In this document: positions 50,601 to 57,836 of the stretch, piece after piece
Layout: each line of letters opens with the position of its first letter
Numbering within the stretch: the stretch's first letter is position 1
Assembly (NCBI RefSeq): GCF_030692605.1
Contig: NZ_JAUYUD010000111.1
Location: forward strand, 1 to 57,836
Length of the DNA: 57,836 bases
Source of the DNA: Lutibacter sp.
GTDB lineage: Bacteria > Bacteroidota > Bacteroidia > Flavobacteriales > Flavobacteriaceae
Direction of reading: 5' to 3'
Translations under genes and position numbers: made by a program
The notes under the pieces: model-generated
Database searches by the model: none
What the model was told of the DNA's origin: nothing
What the model saw: the letters and a program-made list of their open reading frames with translations, nothing else

Positions 50601-52631
50601 ATGAAAAATATACTATTTTCACTTATATTAATAGTTAGCACATCAATTTATGCACAAAATGATGGTTGGAATATTTCAACTTCTAATAGCAATGATTACA
50701 CTGGAGTTGTAGTTGCAAATGGGAGAATAGGAATATTACCATCTGTAAAACTTTTAGAAGTAGAACAAATTATATTAAATAATGTGTTTGATAAAGAGTC
50801 ACCGTTAGGTGTAAGCAAAATTCTATTAGGTATGAATTTTGGAAATCTTGAAATTGAAATTGATGGAGAAAAAGTATCAGAAGCAAATAGTACTAATTGG
50901 AAACAAACCTTAAATATGAAGGAAGCGAAGTTTACAACTTCGTTTAATTATAGAGATAAAGCGGTTATTACTTATAGTATATATGCTTTAAGAAATGTTC
51001 CTTATGCTGGATATATTGACGTTACCATTGATGCAAAAAAAACAATTAAAACAAAAGTTACTGGTAAAATTCAAACGCCAGCCGAGTACCAAAATCCTAT
51101 GAGCACTTTTAGAATTTTGAAAGACATGGAAACTACGATGCCAATTCTTCAAACAGTTGCTAAAAGTAGATTAGGGAGGCACACTGTTGGGACATCTGCT
51201 ACGTTTATTTGGCATGCTATAAATTCTTCAAGAGAAGATCAACGTCCAGAATTAATTCATACTAAAATTTCAGAATATGATAATAGGTTATTTTTTGAAA
51301 AAGAAATAAAAAAAGGGATATCGCTCGATTTTGCTTGGACGGCGGCTCAATGTTCTACGCAAGATTTTTACGATCCTCAAACTGAATCGGAACGATTTGT
51401 TATTTTTAATTTATTAACTCCTAAAACAGACCTTTTAGATCAACATAAAGCTTTATGGAAAACCCTTTGGGAAGGCGATATTATTATAGAAGGTGATTTA
51501 CAATCTCAGCAAGACGCCCGATTAGCCTTGTATCATTTATATTCGTTTAGCCGTGGAGATTCTAATTTAAGTATTGCGCCTATGGGACTTTCTTCACAAG
51601 GTTATAATGGGCATATTTTTTGGGATACCGAATTATGGATGTACCCACCTTTATTAGTTCTAAACCAAGACATAGCACGATCACTTGTAAATTACAGATC
51701 TAACAGGTTGGATGAGGCCAAAAAGAAAGCGATTAATTTTGGTTTTAAAGGAGCAATGTTTCCTTGGGAAAGTGATGATACAGGAGAAGAAGCTACTCCA
51801 GCTTGGGCTTTAACAGGAACTTTTGAGCATCATATTACGGCTGATGTTGCTATTGCTTTTTGGAATTATTATAGAGTTACTAAAGATAAACAATGGTTAA
51901 CAGAAAGAGGATTTCCAATGTTAAAAGAAGTGGCTGATTATTGGGTAAGTCGTGTTACAAAAAACAAGGATGGAAGTTTTTCAATTAAAAATGTAGTTGG
52001 AGCAAATGAATTTGCTCAAAATATTGATGATAATGCTTTTACCAACGGATCTGCAATTACTTCATTGCAATTTGCAGTGTTGGCAGCAAAAGAACTTAGC
52101 CTTGAAGTTGATACGAATTGGGAATTGGTGGCAAAAAATATTATAATTCACAAATTTCTCGATGGTACTACAATGGAGCATAGTAAATATAACGGAGATA
52201 GAATTAAACAAGCTGATGTAAATTTGTTGGCCTATCCTTTAGAAATTGTAAATGATAAAGCTACACTTCTTAAAGATTTAAAATATTATGAACCAAAAAT
52301 TGCAGATGAAGGGCCAGCTATGGGGAAATCTATATTTGCTGTAATATATGCCCGTTTAGGAGATTCTAATAATGCATATAGGTTATATAAAGAGAGTTAT
52401 GAGCCAAATAAAAAAGCTCCTTTTGGAGCTTTAAGTGAATCACCAACAAGTAACAATCCATATTTTGCAACAGGAGCTGGGGGAATGCTACAGACCTTAC
52501 TTTTTGGCTTTGGTGGATTACATTTAACAGATGAAGGGATTATTCAGCAAAATCCAATTCTACCTAAACAATGGAAATCACTTACAATAACAGGTGTTGG
52601 AAAAGATAAAAAGACGTTTGTAATAAAATAA
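50601..52631 (+). CDS. Secreted GH65 alpha-glucosidase, kojibiose-hydrolase type
   Basis: The 676-residue protein has a Sec signal (about 1-19). The GH65 (alpha/alpha)6 barrel holds GYNGHIFWDTELWMYP (335-350), PWESDDTGEEATP (388-400), general acid E470 in VGANEF and a second carboxylate E613 in ALSESP. Phosphorylases have a phosphate-binding loop in place of E613, so this is a hydrolase. As I recall, the Flavobacterium johnsoniae kojibiose hydrolase uses Glu472 and Glu616, nearly the same numbering. It should release glucose from alpha-1,2-glucosides in the periplasm. It lies 63 bp after the DUF2231 gene but belongs functionally with the genes to its right. Confidence 0.88.
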   Translation: MKNILFSLILIVSTSIYAQNDGWNISTSNSNDYTGVVVANGRIGILPSVKLLEVEQIILNNVFDKESPLGVSKILLGMNFGNLEIEIDGEKVSEANSTNWKQTLNMKEAKFTTSFNYRDKAVITYSIYALRNVPYAGYIDVTIDAKKTIKTKVTGKIQTPAEYQNPMSTFRILKDMETTMPILQTVAKSRLGRHTVGTSATFIWHAINSSREDQRPELIHTKISEYDNRLFFEKEIKKGISLDFAWTAAQCSTQDFYDPQTESERFVIFNLLTPKTDLLDQHKALWKTLWEGDIIIEGDLQSQQDARLALYHLYSFSRGDSNLSIAPMGLSSQGYNGHIFWDTELWMYPPLLVLNQDIARSLVNYRSNRLDEAKKKAINFGFKGAMFPWESDDTGEEATPAWALTGTFEHHITADVAIAFWNYYRVTKDKQWLTERGFPMLKEVADYWVSRVTKNKDGSFSIKNVVGANEFAQNIDDNAFTNGSAITSLQFAVLAAKELSLEVDTNWELVAKNIIIHKFLDGTTMEHSKYNGDRIKQADVNLLAYPLEIVNDKATLLKDLKYYEPKIADEGPAMGKSIFAVIYARLGDSNNAYRLYKESYEPNKKAPFGALSESPTSNNPYFATGAGGMLQTLLFGFGGLHLTDEGIIQQNPILPKQWKSLTITGVGKDKKTFVIK

Positions 52632-52653
52632 TTTGAACAACATTGATTACATT

Positions 52654-52692
52654 AACCCTATGATGAATTTTTTTATTGTAGGGTTATTTTTT
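52654..52692 (+). terminator. Terminator after the GH65 hydrolase
   Basis: AACCCTA (52654-52660) and TAGGGTT (52679-52685) form a 7-bp stem with an 18-nt loop, followed by ATTTTTTG. It is about 20 bp after the stop codon and between convergent genes. Confidence 0.5.
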
Positions 52693-52790
52693 GTTAAAAA
52701 GCAAAGTTATGTAAATTTTTATGGTTTTTAAAATTACAGATTTAATTTATCGCAATTTGCAGATTAGAGCATCAATAATAAAATTAAATA

Positions 52791-53825
52791 TTAAGTAGAA
52801 TTTCTAATAACTAACGATGTTGGTAATACAACTTGTTGAAAATTATATGAGATATCGTTTTTTAAATTCTTAATCTCTTCTAATAATATTTCACAAGATT
52901 TTCGACCCATTTCAAAACCAGGCTGTTGAATAGTCGATAAGCTAGGAGTTAAAACCGAAGACATAAACCAATTACTAAAACCAAAAATAGCAATATCTTC
53001 TGGCACTTTAATACCAACTTCATGAAAACAGTTATAAATTCCAACTGCAACTGAATCTGTTATAGCAAAAATGGCATCAACATCTGGTTGTTCATCTAAT
53101 AATTTTCTAGCATTTTGGAATCCATCATTAAAATCGTCATTATTGTCACATAAATAAACAAGTAATGGGTCGAAACTAATCCCATTATCGACCAATGCTT
53201 TTTTGTAACCCACAAATCTATCAATAGAATTTTGAGGTTTTAAGGAGCCTCTAAAGTGTGCAATTTTTTTGTAGCCTTTTTTAATTAGATAGGTTACGGC
53301 ATCATAGGCAGCTTGACAATCATTAATTGTAACTTTAGAGCAATTAACAATTTTGCTTATTTTATCAAATAAAACCACAGGAATATTATTTTGAATAACT
53401 TCTTCAATATGTTTAAACTTGTATGTTTCATTAGAAAGTGATATTAATATTCCATCAACTCTTTTATGTTGCAAAAGTAAAATTTGTCTTTTTTCAGAAT
53501 CAACTTGTTCATTCGATTGTAACGTAATTACCAAGTATCCGTTTTTCTCGGCTTCTTCTATAATACCACTTAAAACTTCAGAAAAAAATTGATGAGCAAC
53601 AGTAGGTATAATGACTCCAATTGTTTTTGATTGCTGTGTTCTAAGATTTACAGCAGCAACATTTGGATTATAATTCATTTTTTTTACCATTTTTACAACA
53701 GCAGCACGGGTAGAACGGCTAACATCGCTATAACTTTTTAATGATTTTGAAACCGTAGCAATGGATATATTTAATTCTGTTGCAATATCTTTAAGCGTTG
53801 TTGGTTTTATTTTAAATTTTCCCAT
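52791..53825 (-). CDS. LacI-family transcriptional regulator
   Basis: The 344-residue protein has an N-terminal LacI HTH (TLKDIATELNISIATVSKSL, about 8-27) and a hinge helix (NYNPNVAAVNLRT, 50-62). A periplasmic-binding-like effector domain follows (GVIIPTVAHQFFSEVLSGI, VDGILISLS, FGFSNWF, STIQQPGFEMG). It should bind a sugar or sugar phosphate from the alpha-glucoside. Operators of the expected symmetric type with central CG lie 90-130 bp upstream of its own start and also before susC at 23503, predicting autoregulation plus control of import and degradation. Confidence 0.95.
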   Translation of the reverse strand: MGKFKIKPTTLKDIATELNISIATVSKSLKSYSDVSRSTRAAVVKMVKKMNYNPNVAAVNLRTQQSKTIGVIIPTVAHQFFSEVLSGIIEEAEKNGYLVITLQSNEQVDSEKRQILLLQHKRVDGILISLSNETYKFKHIEEVIQNNIPVVLFDKISKIVNCSKVTINDCQAAYDAVTYLIKKGYKKIAHFRGSLKPQNSIDRFVGYKKALVDNGISFDPLLVYLCDNNDDFNDGFQNARKLLDEQPDVDAIFAITDSVAVGIYNCFHEVGIKVPEDIAIFGFSNWFMSSVLTPSLSTIQQPGFEMGRKSCEILLEEIKNLKNDISYNFQQVVLPTSLVIRNST

Positions 53826-53915
53826 AGTATAGTACTACTTTTTTATTAAAAAAAAATGAATGGAGTCTAATTTAAGCATAAAAAATCATTAATTATTAAT
53901 GAAAAACGTAAAATT

Positions 53916-53954
53916 CCGAAAACGATTTCGGAATCTTCAAAAACGATTTCGGAA
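53916..53954. promoter_or_regulatory. Tandem LacI-family operators between lacI and the MFS gene
   Basis: CCGAAAACGATTTCGG (53916-53931) and a second, less symmetric copy AAAAACGATTTCGGA (53939-53953) lie with centres 21 bp apart. They match the susC operators except that the core is CGATTTCG instead of CGTTTTCG. The position in the 374-bp divergent intergenic region suits joint control of lacI and the MFS/GH65 operon. Confidence 0.85.
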
Positions 53955-54033
53955 TTTAAGAGCAGTTTTGTAATTTAAAGATGCATAACTTACTAGTCTA
54001 AAGCAATAAAAATAAAAATTTTAAGTAATAAAA

Positions 54034-54050
54034 GATAATATAAGGTTAAT
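54034..54050 (+). promoter_or_regulatory. Phased direct repeat GATAAT-N5-GTTAAT upstream of the MFS gene
   Basis: GATAAT (54034) and GTTAAT (54045) are 11 bp apart, with the GG before GTTAAT shared with the arrays at 23551 and 31956. Only two units are present and the DNA is A/T-rich, so this copy is the weakest of the three. Confidence 0.3.
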
Positions 54051-54091
54051 TTAAAACAGAGAAGTGAAGTGCTCTATAGTAGAAGAAACCT

Positions 54092-54162
54092 TACTGCACT
54101 CGCTAAACCAATATAAAAAATAATTTAAAGAGTTTAAATTATTGGGTTTTGTGAGTGCAGTA
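54092..54162 (+). other. Long imperfect hairpin in the 5' leader of the MFS gene
   Basis: The outer arms TACTGCACTCGCTAAACC (from 54092) and GGTTTTGTGAGTGCAGTA (to 54162) pair with a few mismatches. The inner arms AATAATTTAAA and TTTAAATTATT pair perfectly around GAG. The whole 71-nt stem would lie within the leader RNA 38 bp before the ATG, followed by TTTTAATT. It may be an attenuator, an mRNA stabiliser or a relic of a small palindromic element. Confidence 0.6.
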
Positions 54163-54199
54163 TTTTAATTAATTTAACCAACTAAATAAACCATTTTAA

Positions 54200-55441
54200 A
54201 TGAAAAATTTTGGAATTAAAGCTACCCTATATTTAAACTATTTTGTTTTTGCAATTTTATTAAATAGCGTTGGTATAGTTATTTTAAAATCACAAAATAT
54301 TTATGGAGTAGATGAAGTAGCGGCAAGTACTTTAGAATTATTTAAAGATTTACCAATTGCTATAGTTTCTTTTATTATTGCATCTTTTTTACCTAGAATA
54401 GGTTATAAAAACGCCATGTTAACAGGCTTATTTTTAGTAACTATTGGAAGCATTCAAATGTACTTTATGAATTCGTTTTTAGGAGCTCGAATTCTTTTTG
54501 CTATGGTGGGTGTTTCTTTTGCGCTCATAAAAATATCTGTTTATTCTTTAATTGGTTTAGTGGCAAAGGGTCAAAAGGAGCATAATAGTTTAATGAGTTC
54601 AATAGAAGGGGTTTTTATGATTGGTATTGCATTGGCCTACTTTTTATTTCCAGCATTTAATAATGAGAATAATCCAAATTCTTGGCTAAACGTGTATTGG
54701 TTATTAGCCGCAATATCAACCTTATCTTTTATAATATTAGTATATACAAAGTTTGATGAAGGACATGAAATTCCGGGAAAAGATTTAATAGATGACGCCA
54801 AGCAAATGATGCTATTGTTGACAAAGATATTTGTTTTAGTATTTATAATTAGCGCTTTCTTATTTGTAATGGTAGAGCAAGGTATAATGACATGGTTGCC
54901 TACATTTAATTCTCGGGTGTTAAAATTACCTGAAAATGTAGGAATTATGATGGCAAGTATTTTGGCTATTTCTTTAGCAGTGGGGCGTTTAACAGCTGGG
55001 CTTATTACAAAATATGTTTCTTGGGTCTATGTTGTAATTGTTTGTACAATAATAGCAATGCTTATTTTAGTGCTAATTCTTCCTTCGGCTATAGGTATAA
55101 CAGTTGTTGAAATAAATAGTATTACAGATATTCCTTTAATCGGATTTGTTTTTCCGCTTGTTGGATTATTTATTGCACCTATTTACCCATTATTAAATTC
55201 GGCAATATTAAGTGTATTACCAAACAAATTACATAGCCCAATGACAGGGCTTATTGTTATTTTTTCAGCATTAGGAGGTACTTTAGGATCAAGAATAATA
55301 GGATGGTTATTTAAAAATGTTGGTGCTGATACTGCTTTTTACTATATTCTAATTCCAATGGCAATGTTAATAATTGCTTTTATAATTTTGAATAGATTAA
55401 CAAATAAAATGGCACTTGATAAAGCAAAATCAAGTAATTAA
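54200..55441 (+). CDS. Major facilitator superfamily sugar transporter
   Basis: The 413-residue protein has twelve predicted membrane helices in two halves joined by a hydrophilic loop (about 190-205, KFDEGHEIPGKDLIDDAKQ). MFS loop signs are weak (PRIGYKNAM after helix 2). It is related to the FucP/glucose-galactose permease-like group found in Bacteroidota. It should carry disaccharide or glucose across the inner membrane. The GH65 phosphorylase starts 11 bp after its stop, so a disaccharide substrate, cleaved inside the cell, fits best. Expression is probably LacI controlled. Confidence 0.9.
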   Translation: MKNFGIKATLYLNYFVFAILLNSVGIVILKSQNIYGVDEVAASTLELFKDLPIAIVSFIIASFLPRIGYKNAMLTGLFLVTIGSIQMYFMNSFLGARILFAMVGVSFALIKISVYSLIGLVAKGQKEHNSLMSSIEGVFMIGIALAYFLFPAFNNENNPNSWLNVYWLLAAISTLSFIILVYTKFDEGHEIPGKDLIDDAKQMMLLLTKIFVLVFIISAFLFVMVEQGIMTWLPTFNSRVLKLPENVGIMMASILAISLAVGRLTAGLITKYVSWVYVVIVCTIIAMLILVLILPSAIGITVVEINSITDIPLIGFVFPLVGLFIAPIYPLLNSAILSVLPNKLHSPMTGLIVIFSALGGTLGSRIIGWLFKNVGADTAFYYILIPMAMLIIAFIILNRLTNKMALDKAKSSN

Positions 55442-55452
55442 AATAAAAATAT

Positions 55453-57696
55453 ATGGATAGTTGGAGTTATGTAGATACTGATTTTGAAGAATCGTATCAA
55501 TTAAAGGAAACACTTTTTAGTACAGCAAACGGTTATTTGGGTGTTAGAGGAAGTTTTGAAGAAGGATTAAGTAAAAAAATAAAAAGCGTTAGAGGAATTT
55601 ATATAAATGGGTTTTATGAGAGTGAAGAAATAACATATGGAGAGAAACTACATGGTTTTCCAGATAGAAGTCAAAGTATTTTAAACGTTATAGATACACA
55701 AGAAATTTTAATAAAAATTAATGGAGAAAATTTCTCTTTAGAGAATGGAACTGTTTTATTTTATGAACGAAATCTTAATTTAAAAGAAGGTGTTGTAACA
55801 AGATTAATTCATTGGAAATCATCAAATGGAGATGAGGTTAAATTAGTTTTTAAACGTTTAACTTCCTTTGTTCAAAGAGAATTGTTTTTAATCAACATTT
55901 CTATTGAGCCTATTAATTTTAGTGGAGAATTAGAACTTATTTCTTCAGTTAATGGTGATGTTTCTAATATTGTTTCTGAAGATGATCCTAGAATTGGAAC
56001 TTCAAATGCAAAAGCATTATCAGTAGTTGAAGTAATTGTTGATTCAAATAAATCTTTTGTAAAAGCGACTACTGAACATTCAAAATTAGCCGTTGTTGGT
56101 AGTATTTCGCATAAATGTTCAGCTAAATTTGATGAAACTATTGAAAAGGGAAAACAAAAAATTACTCATTCTTTTAAAGGTCAAATTTTAAAAGGTGAAA
56201 AAATTGAGTTTACAAAATATGCTGTTTATACAGATACTCGAAGACATGAAAATGAACTTAAACAAAATGCCTCTTTTTTAGAAACTTCTTTAAAATATGA
56301 TTTTAAGCATTTTGAAAATCTTCAAAAAGAATATTTACATGTTTTTTGGGAACATTCTGATATCCAAATAGATGGAGATTTAGAAATGCAACAAGGATTG
56401 CGTTTTAATTTATTTCATTTAGTGCAATCTGTTGGAAAAGATAGATTTAGTAATATTTCTGCAAAAGGACTTTCTGGGGAAGGTTATGAAGGTCATTATT
56501 TTTGGGATACAGAAATTTATATTTTTCCGTTTTTCCTATTTACAAATCCAGATTTAGCAAAAAATTTATTGAATTATAGATTTACAATTTTAGATTTTGC
56601 CCGTAAACGCGCAAAACAAATGGGTCATACTATTGGAGCATTATATCCTTGGCGTACGATTGCTGGTGATGAATGTTCACCTTTTTTCCCTGCTGGAACC
56701 GCCCAATATCATATAAATGTTGACATTGCTTATTCCATTATTCAATATTATCAAGTAAGTGAAGACATTACTTTTATGTCAGAAAAAGGAATGGAAATGT
56801 TGATAGAAATAGCAAGATTAATGCATCATATTGGGCATTACAATAGAAATGATAAATTCTGTATAGACGCAGTTACAGGTCCAGATGAATATACGTGTAT
56901 TGTAAACAATAATTATTACACCAATGTTTTAACAAAAAACTTGTTCAATAATATTGGTAAAATTTGGTCAGATTTATCTATTGATGTAACCAACAATTTA
57001 AAATCAAAATTAAAGTTCGTAGAAAGTGAATTGGACGATTTTAAAAACGCCGGAATTAAAATGTTTTTACCTTTTGATGAAGAACAGAATTTAACACCGC
57101 AAGACGATAGTTTTTTCAATAAAAAAGTTTGGGATTTCGAAAATACACCAAAAGAAAAATATCCACTATTATTAAATTACCATCCTTTAACGTTGTACAG
57201 ACACCAAGTTTGTAAACAAGCTGATACTATTTTAGGTCATTTTTTATTAGAAAACGAATCCAATTTAGAAACGATTAAAAACGACTATAATTATTACGAA
57301 AAAATTACAACACACGATTCTTCGTTGTCTACATGCATTTTTAGTATTATGGCAAATCGTATTGGATCGCATGATAAAGCATATGATTACTTTATGAATA
57401 CTGCCAGATTGGACATGGATAATTTACACCATAACACAAAAGATGGTATACATACAGCTTGTATGGGAGGCTCATGGATGTCGGTTGTATTTGGTTTTGC
57501 AGGAATGAGATTAGTTGATGGAGTATTAAATTTTCATCCAAATATTCCTAAAAAATGGAAAAGTTTAGATTTTAAAATAAATTTTAAGAATCGGATCCTT
57601 AAATGTCATTTAGAAAGAAATACTATTAATATTAAGTTGGAAAAAGGAATACCTTTAAGTATAAAAATTAATGATACAATAAAAATTATTAGCTAA
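55453..57696 (+). CDS. GH65 alpha-glucobiose phosphorylase
   Basis: The 747-residue cytosolic protein (no signal) has the N-terminal beta-sandwich (about 1-270), a linker and the (alpha/alpha)6 catalytic barrel. GEGYEGHYFWDTEIY spans 342-356, AGDECSPFFPAGTAQYHIN the +1-site region near 403-422, and general acid E479 lies in TGPDEY. HTACMGGSW near the end is the phosphate-binding loop of phosphorylases. It cleaves an alpha-linked glucose disaccharide to beta-glucose 1-phosphate plus glucose. The +1-site resembles nigerose/kojibiose/trehalose-type enzymes more than maltose phosphorylase, so the exact disaccharide is open. No beta-phosphoglucomutase gene is visible before the window ends. Confidence 0.88.
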   Translation: MDSWSYVDTDFEESYQLKETLFSTANGYLGVRGSFEEGLSKKIKSVRGIYINGFYESEEITYGEKLHGFPDRSQSILNVIDTQEILIKINGENFSLENGTVLFYERNLNLKEGVVTRLIHWKSSNGDEVKLVFKRLTSFVQRELFLINISIEPINFSGELELISSVNGDVSNIVSEDDPRIGTSNAKALSVVEVIVDSNKSFVKATTEHSKLAVVGSISHKCSAKFDETIEKGKQKITHSFKGQILKGEKIEFTKYAVYTDTRRHENELKQNASFLETSLKYDFKHFENLQKEYLHVFWEHSDIQIDGDLEMQQGLRFNLFHLVQSVGKDRFSNISAKGLSGEGYEGHYFWDTEIYIFPFFLFTNPDLAKNLLNYRFTILDFARKRAKQMGHTIGALYPWRTIAGDECSPFFPAGTAQYHINVDIAYSIIQYYQVSEDITFMSEKGMEMLIEIARLMHHIGHYNRNDKFCIDAVTGPDEYTCIVNNNYYTNVLTKNLFNNIGKIWSDLSIDVTNNLKSKLKFVESELDDFKNAGIKMFLPFDEEQNLTPQDDSFFNKKVWDFENTPKEKYPLLLNYHPLTLYRHQVCKQADTILGHFLLENESNLETIKNDYNYYEKITTHDSSLSTCIFSIMANRIGSHDKAYDYFMNTARLDMDNLHHNTKDGIHTACMGGSWMSVVFGFAGMRLVDGVLNFHPNIPKKWKSLDFKINFKNRILKCHLERNTINIKLEKGIPLSIKINDTIKIIS

Positions 57697-57749
57697 ATTA
57701 TATAAAGTCTAATATGTAATTACAAATTATTTTTTATTATCTTTGTGTT

Positions 57750-57836
57750 ATGAGTAGAGTAGCACTAAAGATAGAAAACTATAGTTCTGAAGAACTGAAG
57801 GCGTTATTGCGCAAAGACGAGAAATTTCAACAAGGG
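57750..57836 (+). CDS. IS630-like transposase, N-terminal fragment (runs off the window)
   Basis: 29 codons are visible: MSRVALKIENYSSEELKALL, then RKDEKFQQG. This resembles the start of helix-turn-helix proteins/transposases of the IS630 group in Bacteroidota. A TATCTTTG -7-like element at 57737-57744 is just upstream. The catalytic region is outside the window, so the family is a tentative call. Confidence 0.5.
   Translation, partial: MSRVALKIENYSSEELKALLRKDEKFQQG

Noticed and set aside
1-57836. CRISPR array, tRNA or rRNA genes
   Set aside because: No regularly spaced identical repeats, and no cloverleaf or ribosomal RNA signature was noticed on either strand.

Overview
The window is AT-rich DNA from a member of the Bacteroidota, most likely a flavobacterium. 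The evidence is SusC/SusD pairs, CRTAC1/ASPIC proteins, DUF5686 and carboxypeptidase-regulatory outer-membrane proteins, TAnnTTTG-type -7 promoter elements and very short A/T-rich intergenic spacers. Both edges carry mobile DNA: the 3' end of an IS982-like transposase at the left edge, which truncates a histidine kinase, and the first 29 codons of an IS630-like transposase at the right edge.

Region 1 (1-23.4 kb) is a molybdenum redox island. A kinase and NtrC-type regulator pair (119-2272) precedes a well-formed sigma-54 promoter (2484-2498). That promoter leads into an outer-membrane barrel, a four-cluster ferredoxin subunit and a Tat-exported TtrA-like molybdopterin oxidoreductase (2571-7746). 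After a terminator come tatA, mobB, a Crp/Fnr regulator and moaA, then a TrpF-like protein, moeA, moaC, a mobB'-mobA fusion and a moeB-like gene. moaE and moaD lie on the opposite strand. A second, apparently cytoplasmic Mo enzyme (20534-23446) follows an FeS-NrfD fusion protein (18812-20428). Its promoter carries a perfect TGTGA-N6-TCACA palindrome at about -41, a plausible target for the Crp/Fnr protein in the same island.

Region 2 (23.4-31.7 kb and 50.6-57.7 kb) is a split alpha-glucoside utilisation locus. The left part has SusC/SusD, then an OmpR-type two-component pair on the opposite strand. The right part has a secreted GH65 hydrolase of the kojibiose-hydrolase type, a LacI regulator, an MFS transporter and a cytosolic GH65 phosphorylase. 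Paired LacI-type operators with a CGAAAACG(T/A)TTTCG core occur in front of susC and in front of lacI/MFS, so the two parts look like one regulon.

Region 3 (32.1-50.5 kb) sits inside that split locus and is the most unusual part. Thirteen co-directional, mostly touching genes encode three seven-motif CRTAC1/ASPIC propeller proteins (one with TPRs and a long unassigned C-terminus), an HzsA-like mono-haem lipoprotein, a YVTN-propeller/MauG-type multihaem protein, a regulator-type propeller, a RidA-like protein, two orphan LivK-type binding proteins, a stand-alone DAHP synthase, an asparagine-synthetase-like adenylating enzyme without the glutaminase cysteine, a radical SAM enzyme with extra C-terminal cysteines, and a DUF2231-like membrane protein. 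I infer a periplasmic haem/propeller redox apparatus coupled to cytoplasmic synthesis of an aromatic-derived small molecule or cofactor. I do not recognise it as a characterised system. A phased repeat (RWTAAT every 11 bp) occurs upstream of susC, this cluster and the MFS gene, and may link all three to the OmpR-type regulator.
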